A DNA stretch of 64,000 bases from Spirochaetia bacterium (GTDB lineage: Bacteria; Spirochaetota; Spirochaetia; Treponematales; Rectinemataceae): assembly GCA_029975555.1 (NCBI GenBank), contig JARKOY010000024.1:62001-126000 (forward strand), given 5' to 3'. A program made the position numbers and the translations under genes. This document shows positions 1 through 12,877 of the stretch, piece after piece. The notes below the pieces were generated by a model that made no database searches, was not told the DNA's origin, and worked only from the letters and a program-made list of their open reading frames with translations. The first letter of the stretch is position 1; every line of letters starts with the position of its first letter.

Positions 1-644
1 GCAAACACTCGGGCCGACACGCCTTCGGCGAGCGACTGAAGGAGCTCGGCTTCCACTTGGACGCGGAGCGCGAAACGCGCCTTTTCGAGGCCTTCAAGGC
101 CCTGGCCGACAAGAAGAAGGTGGTGACCGACCGCGACATCGAGGCGCTGGCGCGGGGTGCGCTCCCTGAACGGCCTGCCGCGTGGAGGCTGAAACGCTTC
201 ATCATCAACTCGGGCAGCACGATCGCATCGACGAGCGCGGTGTGCCTCGTGTCCGCCGATGGACGCGAATGCGAGCAGGTGGCGATCGGCGATGGCCCTA
301 TCGACGCGTCGTTCAACGCCATCGACAAGATCGTCACCATAAAGCCGGTCCTCGAGACCTTCTCGCTCGATTCCGTGACGGACGGCAAGGACGCCCAGGG
401 CGAGGCCAGAGTCAGAATCCGACAGGGCGACCGCATGTACAACGGCCGCGGAGTCTCCACCGACATCGTCGAAGCGAGCATCCGTGCCTATCTCGACGCG
501 ATCAATGCTGCGCTCGACGACACCGCAGTGGAAGACGGCATCAGCAGCGCGAACATCGAGGCAAAGCGGCCAGAAGACGCGGCGAGCCCGCGGAGCGCCG
601 CCAATGTTCTTGCCGAAACAGAAAGGAGCCCCCAATGCCAATGA
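1..644 (+). CDS. leuA: 2-isopropylmalate synthase, C-terminal part
   Basis: The reading frame is already open at the window edge (frame from base 3) and gives 213 residues beginning [12 protein letters not shown], the conserved GKHSGRHAF segment of LeuA. LeuA condenses acetyl-CoA with 2-oxoisovalerate, the committed step of leucine synthesis. The portion present is the linker plus the C-terminal dimer domain that binds leucine in this family (about residues 75-180, [20 protein letters not shown] onward), so feedback inhibition is probable. The tail after that domain is Ala/Glu rich. The stop overlaps the leuC start by 10 bases, implying translational coupling. The catalytic TIM barrel lies upstream of the window. 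CimA or other LeuA-like synthases share this domain, but leuCDB directly downstream favours leuA. Confidence 0.93.
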   Translation, partial: KHSGRHAFGERLKELGFHLDAERETRLFEAFKALADKKKVVTDRDIEALARGALPERPAAWRLKRFIINSGSTIASTSAVCLVSADGRECEQVAIGDGPIDASFNAIDKIVTIKPVLETFSLDSVTDGKDAQGEARVRIRQGDRMYNGRGVSTDIVEASIRAYLDAINAALDDTAVEDGISSANIEAKRPEDAASPRSAANVLAETERSPQCQ

Positions 645-1933
645 CGATGACACAGAAAATCCTCGCGGACCACGCGGGGCTCGCTTCCGTGGAAGCGGGC
701 CAACTCATCGAGGCGAAGGTCGATCTCGTGCTGGGCAACGATGTCACGGCGCCCGTGGCGATCAAAGAATTCGAAAAGATCGGCGTCGCGGAGGTGTTCG
801 ACCGACGGCGGATCGCCCTCGTGCCGGATCACTTCGCGCCGAACAAAGACATCAAGTCGGCCGAACAGTGCAAGATCATGCGCGAGTTCGCCAGGAAGCA
901 GGGCATCGAGCACTACTTCGAGATCGGCCGCATGGGCATCGAGCACGCGCTCTTGCCTGAACAGGGCCTCGTGCTGCCCGGAGAGCTCGTCGTAGGGGCC
1001 GACTCGCACACCTGTACCTACGGCGCGGTCGGTGCTTTTTCCACCGGCGTCGGCTCCACCGATATGGCAGCAGCCATGGCGGCGGGAACCGCCTGGTTCA
1101 AGGTGCCACAGGCCATTCGTTTTGTCCTCCATGGGACGCTGGAAGGCTGGGCGACAGGCAAAGATCTGATTCTCTCCATCATCGGCGAGATTGGGGTCGA
1201 TGGAGCCTTGTACCGATCCATGGAGTTCGTCGGCCCCGGCCTCGCGGCGCTGTCGATGGAGGAGCGCTTTACGGTGGCCAACATGGCCATAGAGGCCGGC
1301 GCGAAGAACGGCATCTTTGCGGTCGACGAGAGGACGCGCGCGTGGGCCGCCTCGGTCTCGTCGCGGCACTACAGAGAGTACGCCGCCGATTCGGACGCTG
1401 AGTACGAGCGGACGATCGTCGTGGACCTGAACCGGATCAAACCCCAGATCGCCTTCCCCCACCTGCCGTCCAATGTACGGCCGGCCGCCGACGCGGAAAA
1501 AACGCCCATCGACCAGGTTGTCATCGGTTCCTGCACCAACGGCCGCATCGAAGACCTCCGCGCGGCGGCCTTTGTCCTGAAGGGCCGCTCGGTCGCGGAA
1601 GGCGTCCGATGCATCGTCATCCCCGCCACCCAGCAGGTCTACAGGCAGGCCCTCCGCGAAGGGCTCGTCGATACCTTCATCGAGGCGGGCGCCGCAGTCT
1701 CCACCCCGACATGCGGGCCCTGTTTGGGCGGCCACATGGGCATTCTCGCCGCAGGCGAGCGCGCGGTGGCCACGACCAACAGAAACTTCGTGGGGCGCAT
1801 GGGCCACCCCGGCTCCGAGGTGTACCTCGCCAGCCCCGCCACAGCCGCAGCCTGCGCCGTCGCAGGCTGCATCGTCGACCCCGGCGAAATCGTGGCCGCT
1901 CCTCCGCGCGGCTACTTCGAAACCCATCTATAA
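635..1933 (+). CDS. leuC: 3-isopropylmalate dehydratase large subunit
   Basis: A 432-residue aconitase-family protein. With LeuD it isomerises 2- to 3-isopropylmalate. The three cysteines expected to hold the 4Fe-4S cluster are visible in [10 protein letters not shown] (about residue 300) and [10 protein letters not shown] (about residue 360). The length fits the short LeuC/HacA-type subclass, so homoaconitase-like specificity cannot be excluded, but the leu operon setting argues for LeuC. The frame extends much further upstream, but ATG 635 is chosen because AGGAG at 624-628 sits six bases before it and family homology begins here; ATG 641 is an in-frame alternative. It overlaps the end of leuA and is followed 15 bases later by leuD. 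Confidence 0.95.
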   Translation: MPMTMTQKILADHAGLASVEAGQLIEAKVDLVLGNDVTAPVAIKEFEKIGVAEVFDRRRIALVPDHFAPNKDIKSAEQCKIMREFARKQGIEHYFEIGRMGIEHALLPEQGLVLPGELVVGADSHTCTYGAVGAFSTGVGSTDMAAAMAAGTAWFKVPQAIRFVLHGTLEGWATGKDLILSIIGEIGVDGALYRSMEFVGPGLAALSMEERFTVANMAIEAGAKNGIFAVDERTRAWAASVSSRHYREYAADSDAEYERTIVVDLNRIKPQIAFPHLPSNVRPAADAEKTPIDQVVIGSCTNGRIEDLRAAAFVLKGRSVAEGVRCIVIPATQQVYRQALREGLVDTFIEAGAAVSTPTCGPCLGGHMGILAAGERAVATTNRNFVGRMGHPGSEVYLASPATAAACAVAGCIVDPGEIVAAPPRGYFETHL

Positions 1934-1948
1934 TTTAAGGAAAAAACC

Positions 1949-2506
1949 ATGAAACAAGGACGGAGAGCTTGGAAATACCCGGACAACGTGGATACGGACG
2001 TCATCGTGCCTGCGCGGTACCTCACGACGAGCGACCCTGCGGAGCTCGCCGCGCACTGCATGGAAGACATAGACCCCGATTTTGCCTCCCATGTGGCACA
2101 GGGCGACATCATCGTGGCCGGAGAGAACTTCGGCTGCGGCTCGTCGCGGGAGCACGCACCGATCGCGATCAAGGCATCGGGCGTCTCATGCGTCATCGCG
2201 GCGAGCTTTGCGCGCATTTTTTACCGCAACGCCATCAACATCGGGCTACCTATCCTCGAGTGCGCCGACGCAGCGGCCGAGATCAAGGGCGGCGACATGG
2301 TCAGCGTGGACTTTGAAACAGGGGAAATCTACAATTTGACCCGTGGCGCCCGGTACCGGGCAGCCCCCTTCCCTCCATTCGTGCGCGACATCGTGGCAGC
2401 CGGGGGACTCATCCCATACATCGCCGCAAAGCTGCGCACACCGAAGAGCGCCGCTCCGAGCGCGCCCCTCGCCGAGGATACACCCCAAGGAGGCACACTA
2501 CAATGA
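1949..2506 (+). CDS. leuD: 3-isopropylmalate dehydratase small subunit
   Basis: A 185-residue swivel-domain subunit that pairs with LeuC. Diagnostic stretches are [13 protein letters not shown] near the N-terminus and [19 protein letters not shown], the substrate-binding loop of the short LeuD class. About 20 residues at the C-terminus (Ala/Pro rich, [14 protein letters not shown]) go beyond the usual fold and look like a non-essential extension produced by read-through into the leuB start region. The start is preceded by TAAGGAA. The stop overlaps the leuB start in an ATGA arrangement (2503-2506), indicating translational coupling. Confidence 0.95.
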   Translation: MKQGRRAWKYPDNVDTDVIVPARYLTTSDPAELAAHCMEDIDPDFASHVAQGDIIVAGENFGCGSSREHAPIAIKASGVSCVIAASFARIFYRNAINIGLPILECADAAAEIKGGDMVSVDFETGEIYNLTRGARYRAAPFPPFVRDIVAAGGLIPYIAAKLRTPKSAAPSAPLAEDTPQGGTLQ

Positions 2507-3621
2507 AATACACTATCGCAACCATCCATGGTGATGGCATAGGCCCCGACGTCGTACGCGAGGCGGTGCGCGCGCTCAAGGCCGTCGCCCACTGCTCGGG
2601 CTTCGAGCTTGATTTTGTAGAAGCGCCCATGGGCGGGGCCGCATACGATGCCTTTGGCTGCCCCCTGCCAGACTCGAGCCTTGCAACGTGCCGCGGCTCC
2701 GACGCGATTCTTCTCGGGGCAGTCGGCGGTCCGCGCTGGGATAAGCTCCCCGGCGATCTGCGCCCCGAAGCGGGGCTCCTGGGACTCCGCGCCGGCATGG
2801 GGACCTACGCCAACCTGAGGCCCGCCAGAATATTCCCCGAACTCGCCTCGGCCTGTCCCCTCAAGCCAGAGATCGTGCGCGGCGGACTGGATCTGCTCAT
2901 CGTCCGAGAGTTGACGGGCGGCATCTACTTCGGCGAGCGCGGCAGGAGTCCCGATGGCGGAACAGCGTGGGACACCGAGCGCTACACGAAGGCCGAAATC
3001 GAGCGGCTGCTGGAGGTGGCCTACCGCGCCGCCAGAGCGAGGAGCAAGAAACTCTGCGTCGTCGACAAGGCGAACGTGCTCGAGTCCAGCCGGCTCTGGC
3101 GCCAGACGGCCCAGGAGCTCGCCGCCCACTACCCCGACGTCGAGACCAGCTTCATGTACGTCGACAACTGCGCCATGCAGCTCGTGCGCAATCCCCGGCA
3201 GTTCGACGTCATCGCGACGAGCAACATGTTCGGCGACATCCTCTCCGACGAGGCCAGCATGATCACGGGGTCCATCGGCATGCTTCCCAGCGCGAGCGTC
3301 GGAAGCTCGGGCCCCGGCATCTTCGAACCGATCCACGGCTCTGCCCCCGACCTCGCAGGCAAAGACCAGGCCAACCCCCTGGCCGCTATACTTTCGGCGG
3401 CGATGCTCCTGGCCTACGGTCTGAAGCGCAAGGCCGAGGCAGCGGCGATCGAACGGGCAGTTTCCTCGGTTCTGGCTGCCGGGTACCGCTGCGCCGACAT
3501 CGCCACAGGGGCGGAAGGGGAGATCGTGCTCGGCACGCGCGCCATGGGCGAGACGGTTGCGCGGGCCATCGAGGAGGCTGCGCAAGGAACGCCGCGATCG
3601 GCGGCAGATGCAGGGAGGTAA
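2503..3621 (+). CDS. leuB: 3-isopropylmalate dehydrogenase
   Basis: A 372-residue NAD-dependent beta-decarboxylating dehydrogenase that turns 3-isopropylmalate into 2-oxoisocaproate. Visible family motifs are [10 protein letters not shown] at the N-terminus, [11 protein letters not shown], the substrate-contact stretch [14 protein letters not shown], and the metal/cofactor region [21 protein letters not shown] followed by [12 protein letters not shown]. The RELTGG form is typical of LeuB rather than isocitrate or tartrate dehydrogenases. It overlaps leuD by four bases, and its last codons contain the GGGAGG ribosome-binding site of ilvD. Confidence 0.96.
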   Translation: MKYTIATIHGDGIGPDVVREAVRALKAVAHCSGFELDFVEAPMGGAAYDAFGCPLPDSSLATCRGSDAILLGAVGGPRWDKLPGDLRPEAGLLGLRAGMGTYANLRPARIFPELASACPLKPEIVRGGLDLLIVRELTGGIYFGERGRSPDGGTAWDTERYTKAEIERLLEVAYRAARARSKKLCVVDKANVLESSRLWRQTAQELAAHYPDVETSFMYVDNCAMQLVRNPRQFDVIATSNMFGDILSDEASMITGSIGMLPSASVGSSGPGIFEPIHGSAPDLAGKDQANPLAAILSAAMLLAYGLKRKAEAAAIERAVSSVLAAGYRCADIATGAEGEIVLGTRAMGETVARAIEEAAQGTPRSAADAGR

Positions 3622-3628
3622 GGACCAC

Positions 3629-5287
3629 ATGAAAAGCGATAGAGTAAAATTGGGACCCGAGCGCGCGCCGCACAGGTCATTGCTCAAGGCGGCCGGCTAC
3701 ACCGACTGGGAGATCGACCGACCATGGGTCGGCGTCGCCAATGCCTTCAACCAAATCATTCCCGGCCACGTCCACCTCAGGCGGATCACCGACGCGGTGA
3801 AGGCAGGAGTGTATGCGGCTGGCGGACTGCCCATCGAGTTCCCCACCATCGGCGTCTGCGACGGCATCGCGATGAACCACGAGGGCATGAAATTTTCCCT
3901 GCCGTCGCGCGAGCTCATCATGGATTCCATCGAGGTGATGGCCCGTGCCCACGCCTTCGACGCCCTCGTGCTCGTGACGAACTGCGACAAGATCATCCCC
4001 GGCATGGCCATGGCGGCCGCAAGACTGAACATTCCCGCCCTGGTGGTGTCCGGGGGGCCCATGCTCACCGGAACGCTGCATGGAAAAGAAATCGACCTCA
4101 ACACCGTCTTCGAGACCGTGGGCAAGCACATCGCAGGAAAGGCGAGCGACGCCGACCTTCTCGAAGTCGAGAACGCCGCCTGCCCGGGCTGTGGCTCCTG
4201 CGCGGGCATGTTCACCGCGAACACCATGAACTGCATGATGGAAGCGCTCGGCCTGGGGCTTCCCGGCAACGGCACGATTCCCGCCGTCTACGCGGAGCGC
4301 GACCGCCTCGCAAAGGACGCCGGCCGCGCCATTATGGCCCTCATCGAAAAAAACATCCGCCCACGCGACATTCTCACGCGTGAAGCCTTCGAAAACGCGG
4401 TTGCGGTGGATCTTGCCCTGGGCGGCTCGACCAACACCGCCCTTCATCTGCCTGCCATCGCATGGGCTGCGGGCGTAGATTTCGACGTCGAACTCTTCAA
4501 CAGGCTCGGAGAAAAGGTTCCGCATATCTGCAGCATGTCGCCCAGCGGCGCACACCACATCCAGGACCTCCACCGCGCCGGCGGCGTACAGGCGGTCATG
4601 AAGCGGCTCGCGGAGAGGGGCCTCATCCATGAAGATTGCCTCACGGTGACCGGCGCGAGTCAGGGGCACAACATCGCGAAAGCGCACGTCAAAGATGAAG
4701 AGGTCATCCGTCCACTCGATAGACCCTACCATGCCACTGGCGGCCTCGCCATTCTCCGAGGCTCCCTTGCGCCGGACGGCTGCGTCGTCAAACAGGCGGC
4801 CGTCTTGCCAGAAATGCTCGTGCACACGGGCCCCGCGCGCGTCTTCGACAGCGAAGAAGAGGCCTTTGCGGCGATTCAGACAAAAAAAATCCTGGACGGC
4901 GATGTCGTCGTGATTCGCTACGAGGGCCCCAAGGGTGGCCCCGGCATGCGCGAGATGCTCAGCCCGACGTCGGCGCTGGCCGGCATGGGCATGGACAAGA
5001 CGGTGGCGCTCATCACCGACGGTAGGTTCTCGGGGGCTTCGCGGGGCGCATCGATCGGTCACGTCTCGCCTGAAGCGGCGGCGGGCGGGCCTATCGCCCT
5101 CGTGCAGGAAGGCGATTTGATCCACATCGACATCCCTGGCAAAAAAATCGATCTTTTGGTGGACGAGGCCGAGCTCGCCCGCCGCCGCGCCGCGTGGATG
5201 CCGTACGTGCAGGCTGTCGACAGCCCCTTCCTCGACCGTTACCGGCGCGTCGTCACATCGGGCATGAAGGGCGCAGTGCTGGAATAG
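3629..5287 (+). CDS. ilvD: dihydroxy-acid dehydratase
   Basis: A 552-residue IlvD/Edd-family Fe-S dehydratase making the 2-oxo acids for valine, leucine and isoleucine. Cluster ligands are seen in [10 protein letters not shown] (about residue 118) and [17 protein letters not shown] (about 185-200); [20 protein letters not shown] is the C-terminal signature. ATG 3629 is preferred over a longer frame because [19 protein letters not shown] is the normal IlvD N-terminus and GGGAGG at 3613-3618 lies about ten bases upstream. It starts eight bases after leuB ends and is the last gene of the cluster. No ilvBNC genes are in the window, so that part of the pathway must be elsewhere. Confidence 0.96.
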   Translation: MKSDRVKLGPERAPHRSLLKAAGYTDWEIDRPWVGVANAFNQIIPGHVHLRRITDAVKAGVYAAGGLPIEFPTIGVCDGIAMNHEGMKFSLPSRELIMDSIEVMARAHAFDALVLVTNCDKIIPGMAMAAARLNIPALVVSGGPMLTGTLHGKEIDLNTVFETVGKHIAGKASDADLLEVENAACPGCGSCAGMFTANTMNCMMEALGLGLPGNGTIPAVYAERDRLAKDAGRAIMALIEKNIRPRDILTREAFENAVAVDLALGGSTNTALHLPAIAWAAGVDFDVELFNRLGEKVPHICSMSPSGAHHIQDLHRAGGVQAVMKRLAERGLIHEDCLTVTGASQGHNIAKAHVKDEEVIRPLDRPYHATGGLAILRGSLAPDGCVVKQAAVLPEMLVHTGPARVFDSEEEAFAAIQTKKILDGDVVVIRYEGPKGGPGMREMLSPTSALAGMGMDKTVALITDGRFSGASRGASIGHVSPEAAAGGPIALVQEGDLIHIDIPGKKIDLLVDEAELARRRAAWMPYVQAVDSPFLDRYRRVVTSGMKGAVLE

Positions 5288-5308
5288 TGCCGGAATAACA
5301 GCCGAGGG

Positions 5309-5346
5309 CCATATTCGGCCAGGGCCGCTGCCCCGGCCAAATATGG
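5309..5346 (+). terminator. hairpin after the leu-ilvD operon
   Basis: A long stem: the left arm begins CCATATT and continues into GGCC-GGGC, the right arm ends AATATGG, with a short CGCT loop and one or two mismatches. It starts 21 bases after the ilvD stop. There is no T-run behind it, so it may act as an mRNA 3' stabiliser or a Rho-dependent end rather than a classical intrinsic terminator. Confidence 0.5.
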
Positions 5347-5384
5347 TAACAATCGAACACATCTTTATTTGTCACATCTCGCTA

Positions 5385-5413
5385 TTGAAATATCTGGGAA
5401 ATGGTTGTAGGAT
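5385..5413 (+). promoter_or_regulatory. sigma-70-type promoter for nifJ
   Basis: TTGAAA at 5385-5390, a 17-bp spacer and TAGGAT at 5408-5413, 58 bases before the nifJ start. It agrees well with the housekeeping consensus and follows the ilvD hairpin. The predicted transcript begins near 5420. Confidence 0.5.
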
Positions 5414-5417
5414 TACT

Positions 5418-5437
5418 GCGGCCTCATCTTAGGCCGC
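5418..5437 (+). promoter_or_regulatory. hairpin at the predicted 5' end of nifJ mRNA
   Basis: GCGGCC (5418-5423) and GGCCGC (5432-5437) form a perfect 6-bp stem around an 8-base loop, right at the predicted transcription start. It could protect the 5' end or be an operator; the sequence does not distinguish these. Confidence 0.3.
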
Positions 5438-5471
5438 TCTCAACAATTCTATTTCCCAGAGGAATGCCACA

Positions 5472-9032
<3,561 letters not shown>

Positions 9033-9057
9033 ACGCTTCTCATCCTCGAGTGATGCG

Positions 9058-9091
9058 AGAGGCCGCCCCGGGCGGGGCGGCCTCTCTTTTT
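9058..9091 (+). terminator. intrinsic terminator of nifJ
   Basis: AGAGGCCGCCCC (9058-9069) pairs perfectly with GGGGCGGCCTCT (9074-9085) around a GGGC loop, followed by CTTTTT. A 12-bp GC-rich stem plus T-run is a textbook intrinsic terminator. Confidence 0.92.
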
Positions 9092-9143
9092 CCTCACGCA
9101 CGTGCAGGCATTCTCGACATCGAGCCTCTGTATCACCGCCGCA

Positions 9144-9173
9144 TTGACCTTCTCCATGCTTTTCTTTTAAAGT
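9144..9173 (+). promoter_or_regulatory. possible short-leader promoter for the VanZ-like gene
   Basis: TTGACC (9144-9149), an 18-bp spacer and TAAAGT (9168-9173), only 11 bases before ATG 9185. No Shine-Dalgarno lies between, so the mRNA would have a leader of about four or five bases. Confidence 0.35.
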
Positions 9174-9184
9174 GATGCCACTTC

Positions 9185-9571
9185 ATGGATGGAATAAAAT
9201 CGTACAAGTGGACTATTGCGAGCTCAGTTTCAGTGCTCGTGCTCCTGCTTCTGCCCTCACAGGTCTTTCCAAAAACGTCGCGCGGCCTCATCGAGATCGA
9301 CAAGATAGTGCATGCGCTGCTCTTCGGGTCGGTGACCGCCGTCTTCTGCGCCGAACACCGGGCGTGGAAAAAGAAGAGCCCTCCTTTCTTCCTCAGCCTG
9401 GCAGTAATCGGCGCATTCGCCTTTCTCACCGAAATGAGCCAGCGTCTCACGAAGACGCGACATTTCGACATGAAGGACCTCGCTGCGGATGTCGTTGGGA
9501 TAGCCGCGGCGCTGCTGCTCATGAGACTTGTGGCCAGAACAAGGGCCTCCCGGCACAAAGACGTACAATAA
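9185..9571 (+). CDS. VanZ-like family membrane protein
   Basis: A 128-residue protein with about four hydrophobic segments (roughly 9-27, 42-58, 67-85, 104-118). The pattern DKIVHALLFG, then LTEMSQRLTKTRHFDMKDLAADVVG before the last helix, is that of VanZ-like proteins, a family named for its teicoplanin-resistance member whose biochemical role is unknown. The start is the only in-frame ATG fitting the first helix; there is no Shine-Dalgarno. It stands alone between two hairpins, so it is probably monocistronic. Confidence 0.75.
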   Translation: MDGIKSYKWTIASSVSVLVLLLLPSQVFPKTSRGLIEIDKIVHALLFGSVTAVFCAEHRAWKKKSPPFFLSLAVIGAFAFLTEMSQRLTKTRHFDMKDLAADVVGIAAALLLMRLVARTRASRHKDVQ

Positions 9572-9572
9572 A

Positions 9573-9614
9573 AGAGGGGCCGTCTAGGAAGTTTTCCCCT
9601 AGATGGCCCCCTCT
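9573..9614 (+). terminator. hairpin after the VanZ-like gene
   Basis: AGAGGGGCC-GTCTAGG pairs with CCTAGA-TGGCCCCCTCT with one bulge and one wobble, directly after the stop codon. T-rich tracts (ACATTTT, then seven T) follow within 20 bases. Probably an intrinsic terminator. Confidence 0.7.
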
Positions 9615-9674
9615 ACATTTTGAAATTTTTTTGTTTTGACGACATGAAAGAAGCCTGTAAAAAGTTCGTCCGCT

Positions 9675-9703
9675 CTTTGAGCTCTGATTGCTTGATTTAT
9701 AAT
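9675..9703 (+). promoter_or_regulatory. promoter of the LuxR-type regulator gene
   Basis: CTTTGA (9675-9680), a 17-bp spacer and a consensus TATAAT (9698-9703). The transcript would start near 9710 and carry a leader of about 59 bases. Confidence 0.5.
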
Positions 9704-9728
9704 ACCATCATATTCGCGCGAGCGGTTA

Positions 9729-9742
9729 TAGACACTTGTCTA
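9729..9742 (+). promoter_or_regulatory. palindrome TAGACA-CT-TGTCTA, possible operator
   Basis: A perfect 6-bp dyad around two bases, placed about 20 bases downstream of the predicted start of the regulator transcript. The position suits a roadblock or autoregulatory operator for the LuxR-type protein it precedes; this is inference. Confidence 0.4.
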
Positions 9743-9768
9743 AAAACCGATTTTTTGTGGAGAGAAGC

Positions 9769-10575
9769 ATGAAGAATTCCGAACATCAGGCTTTCGCCCC
9801 CACAAAGAGCGAGCGTCGGCCATCCGTCACTCAGCAGGGCATCGACCAAGCCGCGCTGCCTCTTCTGCAAAAATCCAGTTTCTTCTTTTTTCTGATCGTA
9901 AGTTCCTGTATCGTTCTGAAGATCGTCCTGATCACGATTTCGCCGCCTCGTCCTCTACCACAGCCCTACTACTCGCCCGAGGTTGTGGTACTGGAAGGGG
10001 TCTTTACGGTAGGGCTTCTCATCGCATCAGTGTGCCCACGATACTCGTGGGTTGGCCCTATCCTGCTTCTCGCCTTTATGCCCTTCCACATCCCCAGTCA
10101 CATCTCGTCGATGTACAGCATGTGCGCCTTCCTTGTCGCGCTCGCGGAACTCTACCGCATAGGCTTTTTCAAACGGGCGGGCATGTTCAAAATTTCAGTT
10201 CTGTTCGCATACTATATGCTGATCATCTTGCTTGTAGGCGTAGCGCTCTCGCTCTGTATCATAAAGATCGTCATGCCGGTGATCTTCATTCTCTTGTCGT
10301 TCTTCTATCTGCTGCCGATATTCCAGGGCAAATGGCAGATCAACATCATCCGGCCACGCCAGAAAATCAGGTATAGCGACCTCAACCTGACGAAAAGGGA
10401 GACCGACTTTCTGAAAGACTGTCTAGAAGGCGCCAATTTCAAGGAAATCGCATTACGCCACGGCGTGAGCGCATCCACCGTCCGCAACACCTTCACCCAT
10501 ATTTACCGTAAACTCGAGGTCAGCGACAGAACGGACCTTTTGTCAAAGTTTGCAGATTTTGATATTATTGACTAA
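9769..10575 (+). CDS. membrane-anchored LuxR-family transcriptional regulator
   Basis: A 268-residue protein with an unusual layout for a DNA-binding regulator. After about 25 polar residues there are five to seven hydrophobic segments (about residues 33-55, 75-94, 98-115, 120-135, 145-195). These are followed by a C-terminal LuxR/GerE helix-turn-helix (about 210-262): LTKRETDFLKDCLEGANFKE, then GVSASTVRNTFTHIYRKLEV. The start chosen is ATG 9769, with GGAGAG five bases upstream; a TTG 11 codons earlier lacks such a site. Membrane-bound LuxR proteins are known in several phyla and are thought to sense membrane or small-molecule signals, but the ligand here cannot be read from sequence. Composition is visibly more AT-rich than the leu genes. 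mazG follows after 34 bases. Confidence 0.8.
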   Translation: MKNSEHQAFAPTKSERRPSVTQQGIDQAALPLLQKSSFFFFLIVSSCIVLKIVLITISPPRPLPQPYYSPEVVVLEGVFTVGLLIASVCPRYSWVGPILLLAFMPFHIPSHISSMYSMCAFLVALAELYRIGFFKRAGMFKISVLFAYYMLIILLVGVALSLCIIKIVMPVIFILLSFFYLLPIFQGKWQINIIRPRQKIRYSDLNLTKRETDFLKDCLEGANFKEIALRHGVSASTVRNTFTHIYRKLEVSDRTDLLSKFADFDIID

Positions 10576-10609
10576 ATTGTGCTCTTGCATTGCAAACTCT
10601 GAGGAAACC

Positions 10610-11482
10610 ATGGACTTCGATTCAAATTCGTTGCAGACGATTGCCGGACAATCCCACGAGCAGATTCTCCCCGACGCGGAGAGGACCGCCGAGGCATTCA
10701 AACTGTTCTATGCCGTGGTCGCGCGCCTCCGAGCACGCGACGGCTGCCCCTGGGACCTCGAACAGACTCCTTCGAGCATCCGAGGGAATATCATCGAAGA
10801 GGCATACGAGCTCGCAGAGGCCATCACCGAAAACGACAGCCCCCACATGAAAGAAGAGACGGGGGACCTCTACCTCCTTGCGACGATGGTCGCATACATG
10901 AGCCAGCAGGAAGGCCGCTACACCGTAGCCGACGCCCTCTACGAGGGCGCGCGCAAGCTGATCCGCCGCCATCCGCACGTGTTCGGCGAGGCGGAAGTAG
11001 AAAGCCCCGATCAGGTCGTGCAGCAGTGGAATGAGATAAAAGAGCGCGTCGAGGGGCGCCGCAAGAAAGACTCGCTCCTCGACGAAGTGCACCGCCATCT
11101 GCCGCCGCTCGAGAAAGCCTACAAACTCCAAAAGAAGGCCGCAAAAGTCGGATTTGACTGGAAAACCAGCCGGGACATCTGGCATAAGCTCGAAGAGGAG
11201 TTGACGGAGCTGGAGCATGCGCGCACCGCTTCCGAGGAGACGCCCGACGCCAGAGATGCACTCGAGGAGGAATTCGGGGACCTCCTTTTCACCGTGGTCA
11301 ACGCCGCACGCCTCTACGGCGTCGACCCTTCGATCGCGCTCCACCGCGCCAACGAAAAATTCTCTCGGCGATTCCGCCACGTCGAAACGCGCATGAAAGA
11401 GAACCACCTCGCCATGTGTCCGGAACATATGGAGCAGATGGACGCATTCTGGAATGAGGCGAAGCGGAAGGAGCGTCCATGA
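10610..11482 (+). CDS. mazG: nucleoside triphosphate pyrophosphohydrolase
   Basis: A 290-residue two-domain MazG hydrolysing NTPs or dNTPs to monophosphate and PPi, a house-cleaning role. Both all-alpha MazG domains are present: the first with CPWDLEQTPSSIRGNIIEEA, EEAYELAEAI and EETGDLYLL, the second with LQKKAAKVGFDW, LEEELTEL and EEFGDLLFTVVNAARL. The Glu-rich EExxE...ExxD metal motifs are intact in both. ATG 10610 is chosen for its TGAGGAAA ribosome site; the longer frame overlaps the regulator gene upstream. The linker before the second domain is typical length. The stop overlaps the MATE gene start by four bases. Confidence 0.94.
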   Translation: MDFDSNSLQTIAGQSHEQILPDAERTAEAFKLFYAVVARLRARDGCPWDLEQTPSSIRGNIIEEAYELAEAITENDSPHMKEETGDLYLLATMVAYMSQQEGRYTVADALYEGARKLIRRHPHVFGEAEVESPDQVVQQWNEIKERVEGRRKKDSLLDEVHRHLPPLEKAYKLQKKAAKVGFDWKTSRDIWHKLEEELTELEHARTASEETPDARDALEEEFGDLLFTVVNAARLYGVDPSIALHRANEKFSRRFRHVETRMKENHLAMCPEHMEQMDAFWNEAKRKERP

Positions 11483-12843
11483 GAGACCTCACAAAAGGCG
11501 ACGAAGCCACTACGCTGATCAGCTTTGCACTGCCTTTGCTATTGGGGAATGTGTTCCAACAGTTCTACAACATGGTCGACAGCTTCGTGGTCGGCCGCTT
11601 CGTCGGTACACACGCGCTGGCGGCCGTCGGCGTCTCCTTTCCGGTGATCTTCCTCCTTCTTGCGCTCATCATGGGAATCACCATGGGATCCTCGGTCCTT
11701 ATAAGCCAATTCTTCGGCGCAAAGGACGACAAGCGCCTCGCCGCCACGATCAGCACCAGCTACATCTTCCTCTTTGCGGCGGGCGTCATCATGTCGATAC
11801 TCGGCGTTTTGGCGGTGCCGCTGATCCTAAACCTTCTGGCCGTGCCGCAGGACATCTATGCGGAAGCCAAATCCTACATGGGCATCATTCTCGGCGGGAT
11901 GGTGATCACCTTCGGCTACAACGGCGTCTCGGCCATGCTGCGCGGCGTAGGCGATTCAAAGACCCCCTTATACCTCCTCATCGCAGCCTCGCTCATGAAC
12001 GTCGTCCTCGATCTCATCTTCGTCATCGTGTTCCACTGGGGCGTTGCGGGCGCAGCCTGGGCCACGCTGATCTCTCAAGCCTTCTCTTTCGTCATGGCGA
12101 TGGCTATCTTCAATCGCACCGAATCCCAAATGAAGATCGAGCTGAACAAGCTCTCGTGGAACAAAGAGATTTTCGGCAGCATGCTCAAGATCGGCCTTCC
12201 CACGGGCCTTCAGCAGACCCTCGTGTCGCTCGGCATGATGATGCTCTCCCGTCTCGTCAATGAATTCGGGGCAGCGACGATGGCGGCCTATGCCGCGGCC
12301 TCGCGCATCGACTCATTCGCCTCGATGCCCGCGATGAACTTGAGCCAGGCCCTCATGACCTTTACCGGACAGAACATGGGGGCAGGCAAAACTGAACGCG
12401 TGCAGAAAGGCTACCGCGCCGCCATCGTCATGAACCTCGTCATCTCGCTCAGCATCACGCTGCTCGTCACCCTTGCCGGCAAATGGCTCATCGGCATCTT
12501 CACGACCGATGAAGCGGTCATGCACATCGGAGCGCGGTACCTTCTGATCGTGGGATTGTTTTATCTCATATTCGGCGTCATGTTCATCAACAACGGCGTC
12601 ATGCGCGGCGCAGGCGATGTATTCATTCCGATGATCAGTTCGCTGCTGGCCCTGTGGCTTGTCCGAATTCCGTGCGCACTGCTGTTCATCAGAGTGTTCG
12701 GCATGGGAAGCGACGGGATATGGTGGTCCATCCCTTCAGGGTGGCTTATCGGGTGTGCCTTTACAACGTGGTACTACAGGACCGGCAAATGGAAAACGAA
12801 GGTTCTGGTGCGCCGTCCTGCGTTGGTTGAAGAGGTCGAGTAG
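11479..12843 (+). CDS. MATE family efflux transporter
   Basis: A 454-residue polytopic protein with twelve predicted helices in two similar halves. ALPLLLGNVFQQFYNMVDSFVVGRFVG at the N-terminus and GLPTGLQQTLVSLGMMMLSRLV at the start of the second half are characteristic of the DinF/MepA-like MATE branch. Members export cationic drugs or metabolites against Na+ or H+. The ATGA overlap with mazG makes the two translationally coupled. Substrate is not predictable from sequence. Confidence 0.92.
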   Translation: MRDLTKGDEATTLISFALPLLLGNVFQQFYNMVDSFVVGRFVGTHALAAVGVSFPVIFLLLALIMGITMGSSVLISQFFGAKDDKRLAATISTSYIFLFAAGVIMSILGVLAVPLILNLLAVPQDIYAEAKSYMGIILGGMVITFGYNGVSAMLRGVGDSKTPLYLLIAASLMNVVLDLIFVIVFHWGVAGAAWATLISQAFSFVMAMAIFNRTESQMKIELNKLSWNKEIFGSMLKIGLPTGLQQTLVSLGMMMLSRLVNEFGAATMAAYAAASRIDSFASMPAMNLSQALMTFTGQNMGAGKTERVQKGYRAAIVMNLVISLSITLLVTLAGKWLIGIFTTDEAVMHIGARYLLIVGLFYLIFGVMFINNGVMRGAGDVFIPMISSLLALWLVRIPCALLFIRVFGMGSDGIWWSIPSGWLIGCAFTTWYYRTGKWKTKVLVRRPALVEEVE

Positions 12844-12863
12844 CGCGGTGGGCTTCAATAGGA

Positions 12864-12869
12864 TATACT
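12864..12869 (+). promoter_or_regulatory. -10 box TATACT abutting the MFS-HEAT gene
   Basis: TATACT ends eight bases before ATG 12878 with no Shine-Dalgarno between, so transcription would start at or next to the start codon. A good -35 is not visible. Confidence 0.35.
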
Positions 12870-12877
12870 TCTAGAAT

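Noticed and set aside
182-634. Upstream extension of the leuC frame
   Set aside because: It overlaps leuA in another frame, has no homology, and a good ribosome site precedes ATG 635.
9573-9768. A small gene in the gap before the LuxR-type regulator
   Set aside because: The gap is accounted for by a terminator hairpin, T-rich tracts, a promoter and a dyad; no frame with a ribosome site is seen.
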